Part shown: in pieces, positions 17,222-25,600 of the stretch
How positions within the stretch are numbered: the first letter of the stretch is position 1
Layout of the letters: each line of letters opens with the position of its first letter
Source of the DNA: an uncultured Lachnospiraceae bacterium
GTDB taxonomy: Bacteria; Bacillota; Clostridia; Lachnospirales; Lachnospiraceae
Assembly: GCA_902767015.1 (NCBI GenBank)
Contig: CACXFV010000119.1
Coordinates: 1 to 55,858, forward strand
Length of the DNA: 55,858 nt
Reading direction: 5' to 3'
Program-made: the position numbers and the translations under genes
The notes under the pieces: model-generated
Databases searched by the model: none
Seen by the model: the letters and a program-made list of their open reading frames with translations, nothing else
What the model was told of the DNA's origin: nothing

Positions 17222-18184
17222 ATGGATGAAAGAGAAGAAAGAAAGATAGCAAATCAATATGAGCAAAAGTTACGACAGGAAACCGACAGTTTCATCGCAG
17301 AATTGAAGGGGAATGTCAAAGAATATTTAACCGGGTTACATTCCAACAGGTATTCTGCTTATGTGCACCTCAGTGATACCGGACTTGGAAAGCGCCTTAG
17401 CAGTCATTTGTCTGTAGCCGGAGCGAAACCGTCCGATTTTTTCAGAAAAGAAATGCCAAACATGAAAGGCTACATCGCAGATGAATTGGTGAATGATTTT
17501 TACGCAAGTATAGATGCACTCTCAGAGTGGCAGATTTCCAGATCGGAATACAGAAGGTCTTTCAGGTCAAAGAATTACAGATGTTATACCACAAGAATTG
17601 CGCAGCTTGTCTATGACTATCATAGGCTGTCACAGATGGATGCCACTATTGTTGATCTGATTACCGGTAATGTTTCAGGAGATTTAGGACTGTTCTGTAA
17701 ATATAACTATTATGGCGGTGTTCCTGAAGAAATCCTTGCCATCCGTCTTGATAACAACGACAGTACTCTTGAAAAAGCCATCGAAGATATCATATATGAC
17801 AACAATAGCAAGCTCTCAATCAATCTCATTCGTGGTATCGTGATGAGTCACAACGTAAAAATGTACGAGGCACTTGGAAAACTTTTGCTCGCTGCCAGAC
17901 TTTCCGAGGGACTTCGTCAGGCCATCTGTGAGAATATAGACCGCGGAACAAAAGAGGCATTTTTATATCTCTTTCAAATTATCATGGAGCACAACCTGAT
18001 TAGATTTTCTTCCGTCATGAGAGCTGCCGGTACCTGGACCGGTCTTCTTACCATTGAATCAAAAGACCTAGACAGAATCAGCCAAAAACAGATTATATCT
18101 GGAGCTATGCTTTTGAGGAGGTATATGACGGATTGGAACAGGCTCTCCATCTTGCCCTTGAAGGTACGAAGCACCAGAGGCTGA
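17222..18184 (+). CDS. N-terminal part of a giant DUF4132/DUF5724-family protein, ended by a frameshift
   Basis: 321 residues, largely helical, starting MDEREERKIANQYEQKLRQE, with AGGAGG twelve bases before the ATG; a TTG at 17213 is less likely. The frame ends in LPLKVRSTRG, which is not family-like. The next open frame continues the protein. Adding one A to the A5 run at 18084-18088 gives SQKTDYIWSYAFEEVYDGLE and joins both parts into one protein of about 1700 residues without a break. The CAAAAAC context does not match a canonical X-XXY-YYZ slippery site in the right phase, so a mutation or an assembly error is more likely than programmed frameshifting. See the next entry for domain content. 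Confidence 0.8.
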   Translation: MDEREERKIANQYEQKLRQETDSFIAELKGNVKEYLTGLHSNRYSAYVHLSDTGLGKRLSSHLSVAGAKPSDFFRKEMPNMKGYIADELVNDFYASIDALSEWQISRSEYRRSFRSKNYRCYTTRIAQLVYDYHRLSQMDATIVDLITGNVSGDLGLFCKYNYYGGVPEEILAIRLDNNDSTLEKAIEDIIYDNNSKLSINLIRGIVMSHNVKMYEALGKLLLAARLSEGLRQAICENIDRGTKEAFLYLFQIIMEHNLIRFSSVMRAAGTWTGLLTIESKDLDRISQKQIISGAMLLRRYMTDWNRLSILPLKVRSTRG

Positions 18185-21100
18185 CTGCCTGCTATTTCAT
18201 TAAAAATGCAGATATTCCGGGAAAGCTTCATCCTGTAGCCGCCAAAATTGTGGAAAACCATTTTGATGATGCGCAGACTATGGCAATTATCTTTACCGAA
18301 TTTATGGCAGGTGTAGAGAACAACCTATCTAATCTGGTACAGGATATTCGCGGTAAATGGAATGAAACGCCTGATGAAACGAAAGAATATCACCGGGTAT
18401 ATGCCACGATTGACAACTATTTTAAAGACGAGACTGCCTGCAGAAAATATTATGATATCATGATGCAGATGTTAAAGGCGATTCCTAAAAGAAATATAGA
18501 ATTTGACCAACTGGTATTTAACTGGAACAAGGAAAGCCTTAAAAAATCTGATATTGTTGTCAGACTGGCTTTCTGCGCCAGCGCACTGAAAGACGAGACA
18601 CTGATTGATGAAGTAACCGAATATCTTGACATGGCCGGAGAGACCTATTCCTCCATCAGAGAGAATATTCTTGCCCTTCTGTGTACCGCACCTGTCACAC
18701 CTGTTCAGAAGCAATGCCTGATCAAAGCTGTGGCAAATTCTGAATCGTCTACCAGAGTGATGGCGGCTAAACTTGTCAAAAAACTACCGCTTGATGCTGA
18801 CGATTATCTGCTGTTGGAAGACATGCTCAGACTGAAAAAATCTGATGTAAGAAAAAATGTGATAGAGATGATGAAAAAACGTCCGATATCAGATAAACGT
18901 GCTATGGTACAAAGGCTCCTCACCGACAAAGAAGAAGAAAAGCGCACCGCCGGATTGGATATCCTGAATGCGATGAAAGCACAGTCTGAAATTGGTTCAG
19001 AGGAGATAGCTGCTTTGGTATCCTGCCTGTCAGAACCTACCACGAAAGAGCAGATTCTCATTAACGAAATATGCAAATCTGAAGCGGGAAGTAATACCTC
19101 TGAAAACGGCTTTGGCATTTATGACGATTCTGCCGATTACGAGCCGGTATTAGAAGGTGAGTATTTAGAAGAATGCAAAAAAGTATTTATGGAATTTTTC
19201 CCTGCTTCATCTGCATTTGCAAAAGTTGATGATGACACTGCCTCCAACGGCCTCCTTCATTCTGTCAGTTCGAGATTAAATAAGATAATAAAGCATAACA
19301 CTTCTGACGCCGGTCGCGAGGTAGATTTACTGAAAAAGCTGGATGAATTGGTGGAGGCAAATCGAACGTTAGAATACACCTCACAATTCGGCGATGTCTA
19401 TTTACTGGGAAATACGGTTACCTATATGAAGGACGCTAACGGTGAAGCTACCCTGCCATTTATGGAATTGTGGGATGGCTTTATTGCAGAGAATCAATGC
19501 AATTCCGTTGATTTATTAAGAATGTATCTTTCAGTAAGTCACAGTCATAACGATGATTATGGGTTTTCAGAACATTTTAAGCCTCTGATTACCGGGCTTC
19601 TCGGAAATGATTTTCAAACCCTGCCGGAATTGCACCATTATCAGCCGGTATGTGTTCTGACCGGAGAGTTGTTTAGAACATACGGTGAGAAAGAATTGTA
19701 TACAAAGCTTGCCATTGTGACAGCCTATTATCTGATTCATTATCCAAAGGATTTGGTATATGAATACGAAGTAGAAACCTGGAATCATGAAAAAATCAAG
19801 CGCACTAACAGTATTATATTTCATGACAAACTGAAACCGATTCTGATTCATTTAAATATCAATCAAAGAGATTTTCCTTTTAAATATGCATTGGCAAAAC
19901 GTATGAGTTTTGCGTATGAAGGTGGCAGCTTATCTGTATCCTTACCTGATACCTGTAACTATCTCTCTGCTTATGTAAACGGCGTCATTTCAAAGGATTT
20001 CATGTATAAAATGATGATGACACTTCCGGATGCCTTTCGCGACCTTTCTTTGTTAATCAGATTTATCAGAGAATCAAACAAGCAGGTTTCCGGAAGGAAT
20101 GAAGGACGTTATATCAACAGATTTAAATCTGAGTTAGCCGAAAAGCTGCTGGGACATTCGTTATCAGAAGATACACCGTTTTCGGATAAAGACAGACAAA
20201 CCCTTGCCATCACAGAGGAGTGTTATGAAAAAATCAGCACGATTGTCCTAAACACAGAACTGGTAAGAGGAGATTCCGAAACAGTATTCTCTAAAAGGAT
20301 ATTCAATCTCAAAAGAGTATATGGTGTGAAATATTTTGTGCGTATTCTCTCTGCGCTCGGAAATGAAAAATTAGTCAGATCAAGCTATTTTAACTACTAT
20401 GGCGGTGGAAACAGAGCCATCAGTAAGCAGGAAAGTCTCTCTCATCTGTTGCAAAGCTGTATCCCTGATGTACGTGACGGCGAAACGGTAAAACAGCAGG
20501 CGGCACTTTTAAAAACACTCTTAAAGGGAACGGATATCACAGAGGCAAGACTAATTGAAGCCGCCATGTATTCTCCGGAATGGATAGCGATTGTGGGAGA
20601 ATCTCTTGGCTGGGAAGGCTTTACGAGCTGCTGCTATTATTTCATGGCACACATGAACGAATCCTTTGACGCCAAGCGTCAGGCAATGATTGCAAAATAT
20701 ACGCCTCTGTCAGAGGAAGAACTGAATGATGGTGCTTTTGATTTGGATTGGTTTACAGAGGTCTACCATACATTAGGCCAAACCCATTTTGATACTATTT
20801 ATAAGGCTGCCAAATACATTTCTGACGGTTCTAAACACAGCCGTGCAAGAAAATATGCTGATGCCGCCACAGGAAAATTGGACACCAAGAAAGTAGAAGC
20901 AGAAATTAATGCGAAAAGAAACAAAGATTTGCTGATGGCATATGGTATCATTCCCGTAGCGTCCCACGCAATGTATAAGGAAAAATATAGTTTTCTCCAA
21001 CAATTTTTAAAGGAAAGCAGACAGTTTGGTGCCCAGAGACGTGTCAGTGAGAAAAAAGCCACGGAAATGGCCATCAAAAATCTTTCCATTTCCGCAGGAT

Positions 21101-22320
21101 TTGCCGACGAGACCCGCTTCGTATTAAGAATGGAAGGTGAGATTGCCTCTGAATTGATTGGTTATTTTTCTCCTATGGATATTGATGATGTTACGGTGTA
21201 TCTTAAAGCAGGAGAAGCCGGCAAAATAGAGATCGTATGTGAGAAGGCAGGAAAAACCCTTAAATCCATACCTGCAAAGTTGAAAAAGAAGGATTATATC
21301 ACCGAACTTCAAGATGCTAAGAAAACCCTTACAACTCAGTACAGACGAACGAAAAAGCTGTTTGAAGAAAGCATGGAGGAAGAGGCTGTTTTCACAGTCA
21401 GTGAACTTTTGGAAATGGGAAAGAATCCGGCGATTACGGGATTAATCAACAGTCTGATATTCAAGTCAGGTGAAAGATTTGGGTTCTTTGATGAATTTTG
21501 CGATGCAGACGATTCAGGCACAAAGCTTGTCATCGCTCATCCGTATCACCTGTATCAGGCAGGTGTATGGCACCAATATCAGCAACTCATATTTGACAAG
21601 CAGATGAAACAGCCATTTAAACAGGTATTCAGGGAACTTTATGTGAAAACCAAAGAAGAAAAAGAGACTTACCACAGCATGAGATATGCCGGCAATCAGA
21701 TACAGCCTGCAAAAACCATCGCCTGCCTTAAGGACAGAAGATGGATTGCGGATGTGGAGGACGGTCTACAGAAGGTGTACTATAAGGAGAATATTATCGC
21801 CTGCATTTATGCCCTTGCCGATTGGTTCTCTCCTGCTGACATAGAGGCACCTACTCTGGAATGGGTTGTCTTTTACAACAGAAAGACTTATAAAGAGTTA
21901 AAAATTGGTGATATACCGGATATTCTTTTCTCAGAAGTCATGAGAGATGTAGATTTGGCTGTCAGCGTTGCCCATGCCGGTGGCATCGACCCTGAGATGT
22001 CTCACTCTACAGTTGAAATGAGACGTGTTATCGCAGAATTTACACTGCCGTTGTTCAAGCTTACCAATGTGTCATTGACAGATACACATGCGGTAATTGA
22101 AGGAAAGAGAGCCGGCTACACCATTCATCTTGGCAGCGGTGTCATTCATAAAATGGGCGGTCCTATGATTAATGTCCTTCCCGTTCATTCACAGCACAGA
22201 GGCAGGATATTCCTTCCTTTTGTGGATGATGACCCTAAGACTGCCGAGATTATATCTAAGATTGTGATGTTTGCAGAGGATGATAAGATAAAAGACCCAT
22301 ATATTTTGGAACAGATATAG
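18133..22320 (+). CDS. Main part of the DUF4132/DUF5724-family giant protein
   Basis: 1395 residues in this frame; the true protein starts at 17222 (previous entry). The first half is HEAT-like helical repeat (for example RVMAAKLVKKLPLDADDYLL, and KRTAGLDILNAM). The second half includes TYHSMRYAGNQIQPAKTIAC, then ALADWFSPADIEAPTLEWV. It ends with VSVAHAGGIDPEMSHSTVEM and YTIHLGSGVIHKMGG, blocks I associate with the MolR/DUF4132 and DUF5724 families. Biochemical function of the family is not established. In other genomes relatives may sit beside MoxR AAA ATPase and VWA genes; here the only partner is the 161-residue gene upstream. The TTG at 18133 is only the first start-like codon after the shift. 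A terminator-type hairpin lies 320 bp downstream. Confidence 0.85.
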   Translation: MEQALHLALEGTKHQRLTACYFIKNADIPGKLHPVAAKIVENHFDDAQTMAIIFTEFMAGVENNLSNLVQDIRGKWNETPDETKEYHRVYATIDNYFKDETACRKYYDIMMQMLKAIPKRNIEFDQLVFNWNKESLKKSDIVVRLAFCASALKDETLIDEVTEYLDMAGETYSSIRENILALLCTAPVTPVQKQCLIKAVANSESSTRVMAAKLVKKLPLDADDYLLLEDMLRLKKSDVRKNVIEMMKKRPISDKRAMVQRLLTDKEEEKRTAGLDILNAMKAQSEIGSEEIAALVSCLSEPTTKEQILINEICKSEAGSNTSENGFGIYDDSADYEPVLEGEYLEECKKVFMEFFPASSAFAKVDDDTASNGLLHSVSSRLNKIIKHNTSDAGREVDLLKKLDELVEANRTLEYTSQFGDVYLLGNTVTYMKDANGEATLPFMELWDGFIAENQCNSVDLLRMYLSVSHSHNDDYGFSEHFKPLITGLLGNDFQTLPELHHYQPVCVLTGELFRTYGEKELYTKLAIVTAYYLIHYPKDLVYEYEVETWNHEKIKRTNSIIFHDKLKPILIHLNINQRDFPFKYALAKRMSFAYEGGSLSVSLPDTCNYLSAYVNGVISKDFMYKMMMTLPDAFRDLSLLIRFIRESNKQVSGRNEGRYINRFKSELAEKLLGHSLSEDTPFSDKDRQTLAITEECYEKISTIVLNTELVRGDSETVFSKRIFNLKRVYGVKYFVRILSALGNEKLVRSSYFNYYGGGNRAISKQESLSHLLQSCIPDVRDGETVKQQAALLKTLLKGTDITEARLIEAAMYSPEWIAIVGESLGWEGFTSCCYYFMAHMNESFDAKRQAMIAKYTPLSEEELNDGAFDLDWFTEVYHTLGQTHFDTIYKAAKYISDGSKHSRARKYADAATGKLDTKKVEAEINAKRNKDLLMAYGIIPVASHAMYKEKYSFLQQFLKESRQFGAQRRVSEKKATEMAIKNLSISAGFADETRFVLRMEGEIASELIGYFSPMDIDDVTVYLKAGEAGKIEIVCEKAGKTLKSIPAKLKKKDYITELQDAKKTLTTQYRRTKKLFEESMEEEAVFTVSELLEMGKNPAITGLINSLIFKSGERFGFFDEFCDADDSGTKLVIAHPYHLYQAGVWHQYQQLIFDKQMKQPFKQVFRELYVKTKEEKETYHSMRYAGNQIQPAKTIACLKDRRWIADVEDGLQKVYYKENIIACIYALADWFSPADIEAPTLEWVVFYNRKTYKELKIGDIPDILFSEVMRDVDLAVSVAHAGGIDPEMSHSTVEMRRVIAEFTLPLFKLTNVSLTDTHAVIEGKRAGYTIHLGSGVIHKMGGPMINVLPVHSQHRGRIFLPFVDDDPKTAEIISKIVMFAEDDKIKDPYILEQI

Positions 22321-22796
22321 CCCTTCGGCGAAGTGAGAGTCTTAGCCCTTCGCGAAACGGACAGTCCTTAAGAAATTTATCTTTCATCTGTATCAAGTTG
22401 TTTTATCAGAAAGTGTTACTTAAGATATTTATGATGATAATTTTCATTACTTTGTGATATAATTGGTAAAAATTTTTTTTTACCGCAACCGGAGGTTCAA
22501 TACCTGCCAACTTGCCGGCTTCAATACACTTGAGCATCCATGCCATAAGAGTTTGAATTGTCACCTAGTGAAAAATCAATGAGTATTGAACAATTTGCAA
22601 AGAAAGTGATTACACAGGATATAAAAATATATTATTAAAGGCAGGCAATGCCTGCCTTTTTCACTCTCATTGCTTGTAATATTATAAAAAACAATTCATC
22701 TAACTCCTCATGTGCAAAGCAAGGTTTAAATCAATCGTTTTTTCGTTATTCTATTGACATCCACGCATTATAAAATCATCAATAAATTTCATAATC
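22321..22796. other. Intergenic region with degenerate coding traces
   Basis: Just after the DUF4132 stop is a short direct repeat of cccttcg-type hairpins (22321-22355). On the minus strand 22406-22546 is a 46-codon frame beginning MAWMLKCIEAGKLAGIEPPV, which looks like protein but has no start context. On the plus strand MSIEQFAKKVITQDIKIYY (from about 22579) runs into a terminator. I take these as remnants, not genes. Confidence 0.35.
22637..22661. terminator. Intrinsic terminator
   Basis: aaaggcaggc (22637-22646) and gcctgccttt (22650-22659) form a perfect 10-bp stem with a 3-base loop, followed by TT on the plus strand and T-rich sequence on the minus. It closes transcription from the DUF4132 side and may also serve the minus-strand PAP2 gene. 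Confidence 0.75.
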
Positions 22797-23369
22797 CTAT
22801 CCAAACTTATCTAATGTATCAGTCCTGTTTTTACGTTCTTTATGACTCTTACGAAAAACCTCTACCGTCCACTCACCTACATAGCTGAATATAATTCCAA
22901 TAGCAATGCCCACAATCACATCCGAAGGATAATGGACTGCCACATAGAGTCTTGAAAGCGAAATCAAAATAGCAAGAACCAAGACAGGAATCCCCCATCG
23001 TTTATCTCCCTTTCTGAATATTGTAAACCCGACTGCGAAAGAACTACTGGAGTGTCCTGACGGAAAAGAATAATCTGTCGGCTTTTTTACCAGTGGATTT
23101 AACCCCTCTATCCCCACATAAGGCCTTGTTCTTTTCACAATGTTTTTAATCAGTACATTACAAACCAGAAATTCCTCGAGCAGTGCCACCATACACACGA
23201 CACCAATCTTTCTGGTAGGCTTATACAATAGCAGAATCAATGTGAGGATTATCCAGAAAATTCCTGCGTTTCCCAGAGTTGTGATAAATCTTAAAACAGG
23301 AGTGAGAATATCATTCCTCATATATTCTTTTATCCACAGTAATATCGCCTTGTCAATATCAAATATCAT
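22797..23369 (-). CDS. PAP2-family membrane phosphatase
   Basis: About 190 residues. The three phosphatase motifs are present: KNIVKRTRPY (KxxxxxxRP), PSGHSSSSF, and SRLYVAVHYPSD. Five to six transmembrane segments surround them. Family members dephosphorylate undecaprenyl-PP, phosphatidic acid or related lipids at the outer membrane face. An upstream ATG at 23396 is in frame, but the ATG at 23369 has AGAGG eight bases before it and starts MIFDIDKAILLWI, the usual opening. The C-terminal tail (KSHKERKNRTDTLDKFG) is basic and cytoplasmic. Undecaprenyl-pyrophosphate recycling is possible but not proven. Confidence 0.92.
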   Translation of the reverse strand: MIFDIDKAILLWIKEYMRNDILTPVLRFITTLGNAGIFWIILTLILLLYKPTRKIGVVCMVALLEEFLVCNVLIKNIVKRTRPYVGIEGLNPLVKKPTDYSFPSGHSSSSFAVGFTIFRKGDKRWGIPVLVLAILISLSRLYVAVHYPSDVIVGIAIGIIFSYVGEWTVEVFRKSHKERKNRTDTLDKFG

Positions 23370-23567
23370 GTTTTTTACCTCTTGTGCAATTATCATTTAA
23401 GATACACTCAAGCCATCCTGATAAATAGGTGTGTTCCATACCTCCCAATAGTCATCTCCGTTCATTTTTCTTAAGTCAAATTATAACTTAATGTATAGCA
23501 TCTGTAAAGGCATTTTCGCCTTACAGGAAACTATTCATAAAAGCATTTTTATACAAGTCAATTTAAC

Positions 23568-23596
23568 AAGACATTGATTTTATTTTGTGGTACAAT
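23568..23596 (+). promoter_or_regulatory. Candidate promoter of the GH5 gene
   Basis: AAGACA (23568-23573) and TACAAT (23591-23596) stand 17 bp apart, about 75 bp before the glucanase start. Four of six -35 bases and five of six -10 bases match consensus. Confidence 0.35.
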
Positions 23597-23671
23597 AACC
23601 ATTAGATATATGACTATATTTAGCCATCCCAAACTATATTCATAAAAATCAAGGAAAGAAAGTGCTAAGTT

Positions 23672-24964
23672 ATGGATAAGAATTACAAAAAAACATTATT
23701 GATTGTTTTGATAATCTTTTTATTAACCTCGCTATATTTTGTTACAGCTATTGTTTGCTATCAGACAGGAAAGAAAGCCGGTCGGCACAGTGTAACTGCA
23801 AAAGAAACCGGCAGTGTAACTAATACAGACAATCCTGTTGCTGACCAAAAAACTTCTAATGAAACTGTCAGTGGAATTGTCACCGGACAAAGTAAGCATC
23901 CATCAGAGACAGTCTCAAATCCAATGGCGAATTCTTCTGCGGAACAAATGCCGGAACAAGTTGAAGAACATAATGAAAAGACCTACACCACAGACCAAAA
24001 TGTTCCTTCATCAAAGTATAGCGACACGATTGCAAATGCCCAGACAGGAACACCATTAGCCAGACATGGGAAACTTTATGTCAATGAAATTGATTTGATG
24101 GATGAGTATCATCAGCGTTTTCAGCTCAAAGGAGTCAGTACACATGGTTTACAGTGGTATCCCGAATATATCAACTATGAGAGCTTCAAAACGCTGCGGG
24201 ATGATTGGAGTGCAAATGTGGTAAGACTTGCCATGTACACAGGAGAAGGCGGATATATGACCCGCGGCAATCAGGCACAATTAGAGTCTAAGATTGATGA
24301 CGGTGTCTCTTATTGCACCCAGTTGGGAATGTACTGCATCATAGACTGGCATATTTTAAGTGACGGAAATCCAAATCAGTATAAAGAGGGGGCAAAAGAA
24401 TTTTTCAGAAAAATGTCTGAAAAATATAAAAATCACACCAATATATTATATGAAATCTGTAACGAACCAAATGGAGGCGTTTCTTGGTCTGAAGTGAAAT
24501 CCTATGCTGACGAAATCATATCCGTCATTCGTGCCAACGATAGTGATGCCATCATTATTGTAGGCACCCCCACATGGTCGCAGGATGTTGATGTCGTAGC
24601 TGCCAATCCGGTTGCCAATCCGCATAATGTAATGTATGCCTTTCATTTTTATGCGGCAACCCATAAGGATTATTTGAGAAATAAGGTGATGACTGCAAGA
24701 AATAACCAGACACCGGTGATTATTTCTGAATTCAGCATATGTGACGCTTCCGGAAGCGGCAGTATTGATTATGATTCTGCCAGACAGTGGTCGGATTTTA
24801 TTGACAATAATAACCTCTCCTATATCGGCTGGAATCTCTCCAATAAAAATGAGCTTTCTGCCCTAATTTCACCAGACTGTTTAAAAACTTCCGGCTGGAG
24901 TATTGATGAGCTGTCTGAAACCGGAAAATGGCTTCGTAAAAGAATACGTGATGATTTTCCGTGA
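23672..24964 (+). CDS. Membrane-anchored GH5 endoglucanase
   Basis: 430 residues. An uncleaved-looking signal anchor lies at about 8-29 (TLLIVLIIFLLTSLYFVTAI) and is followed by a Ser/Thr/Asn/Gln-rich linker to about residue 130. The GH5 (subfamily 2-like) domain has the acid/base Glu265 in YEICNEPNG and the nucleophile Glu353 in PVIISEFSI. It also has the substrate-site strands LKGVSTHGLQWYPEYIN, YCIIDWHIL and YAFHFYAATH, and a final IGWNLSNKNE. The domain matches endo-beta-1,4-glucanases (Cel5-type), so cellulose, beta-glucan or cello-oligosaccharide hydrolysis outside the membrane is likely. There is no carbohydrate-binding module or dockerin. Its 3' end overlaps an antisense gene (24798-25379). 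Confidence 0.95.
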   Translation: MDKNYKKTLLIVLIIFLLTSLYFVTAIVCYQTGKKAGRHSVTAKETGSVTNTDNPVADQKTSNETVSGIVTGQSKHPSETVSNPMANSSAEQMPEQVEEHNEKTYTTDQNVPSSKYSDTIANAQTGTPLARHGKLYVNEIDLMDEYHQRFQLKGVSTHGLQWYPEYINYESFKTLRDDWSANVVRLAMYTGEGGYMTRGNQAQLESKIDDGVSYCTQLGMYCIIDWHILSDGNPNQYKEGAKEFFRKMSEKYKNHTNILYEICNEPNGGVSWSEVKSYADEIISVIRANDSDAIIIVGTPTWSQDVDVVAANPVANPHNVMYAFHFYAATHKDYLRNKVMTARNNQTPVIISEFSICDASGSGSIDYDSARQWSDFIDNNNLSYIGWNLSNKNELSALISPDCLKTSGWSIDELSETGKWLRKRIRDDFP

Positions 24965-25379
24965 TAAGCCAATTGAACTTTTTATCAGTGATGTAATAGT
25001 CTGTCGGTTCCACCGCATCATTAATGATGAGATGAACAATCTTCGGATTACACTCTGCAATCCAGTATTTTGCACGTTGCTTATATTCTTCCAACAGAAG
25101 ATATACCTTTTCACACTTCACGATCTCGTGCAGTCTTTCAATCCATTCGTATGAGGCACTATTTTCCCCGCCTTCCAAAAACATATAAATTGGCTGCATG
25201 TCTTTCTGAAATCCACCCTCAATATTTGACCAATACAGTCCGTATCTTCTTGCATACTCCTCATCCACAAAATGCTTCAGGACTTTATCATAAATATTTT
25301 TCCATTCGCACATCCCATTCGCGATACTCCTGCATACGTTTCCCTCCATTAAAAGAAAATACTTTTTTTTAATTCTCAT
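24798..25379 (-). CDS. Hypothetical protein, 3' end probably altered
   Basis: From the ATG at 25379 (MRIKKKYFLLMEGNVCRSIA; GGAAG upstream) the protein reads YDKVLKHFVDEEYARRYGLY, FLEGGENSASYEWIERLHEI and TDYYITDKKFNWLITENHHV, which looks like a genuine soluble protein. A second start at 25349 is possible, and the open frame extends to 25526 without support. The last 50 codons (FFYEAIFRFQTAHQ...) are antisense to the conserved 3' end of the GH5 gene, so the natural end was probably near ITENHH and the gene has been joined to this locus by a rearrangement. Family uncertain. Confidence 0.5.
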   Translation of the reverse strand: MRIKKKYFLLMEGNVCRSIANGMCEWKNIYDKVLKHFVDEEYARRYGLYWSNIEGGFQKDMQPIYMFLEGGENSASYEWIERLHEIVKCEKVYLLLEEYKQRAKYWIAECNPKIVHLIINDAVEPTDYYITDKKFNWLITENHHVFFYEAIFRFQTAHQYSSRKFLNSLVKLGQKAHFYWRDSSRYRRGYYCQ

Positions 25380-25450
25380 CCTTACACTTCCTGCATATTG
25401 CCAATGCAATCTATTGCATTTGTTTGCTCGCAATACTGCCACCAATAGAT

Positions 25451-25600
25451 AGTTTGAAAGTAAAACTTTCAAACTTCCAATCATGCCGCCGCAGGCGGCA
25501 CAAACATTGAATGAAGAATGGTCCATAGAGACATTCTTCGGTGTGAAACTTAGTACTTCTTAGGCGGCGTCTTATGACGCCTTAGAAGTACTTTTCACAC
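25451..25600. repeat. Second cluster of four consecutive inverted repeats
   Basis: 25451-25475: agtttgaaag / ctttcaaact, 5-base loop. 25484-25500: tgccgcc / ggcggca. 25513-25539: gaagaatg / cattcttc. 25541-25600: a long stem with gtgtgaaa...agtacttct and its complement. The last one overlaps the stop of the AAA/PD-(D/E)XK gene and is likely its terminator. The arrangement copies that at 17001-17195 without sequence similarity. Confidence 0.7.

Noticed and set aside
18081-18135. Programmed -1 frameshift in the giant gene
   Set aside because: The zero-frame codons CAA AAA do not fit an X-XXY-YYZ slippery heptamer; a simple indel in A5 is more economical.
22406-22546. Minus-strand 46-codon frame (MAWMLKCIEAGKLAG...)
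   Set aside because: Some resemblance to an oxidoreductase segment, but no start context, no flanking homology and a poly-T interruption; kept only as a possible remnant.
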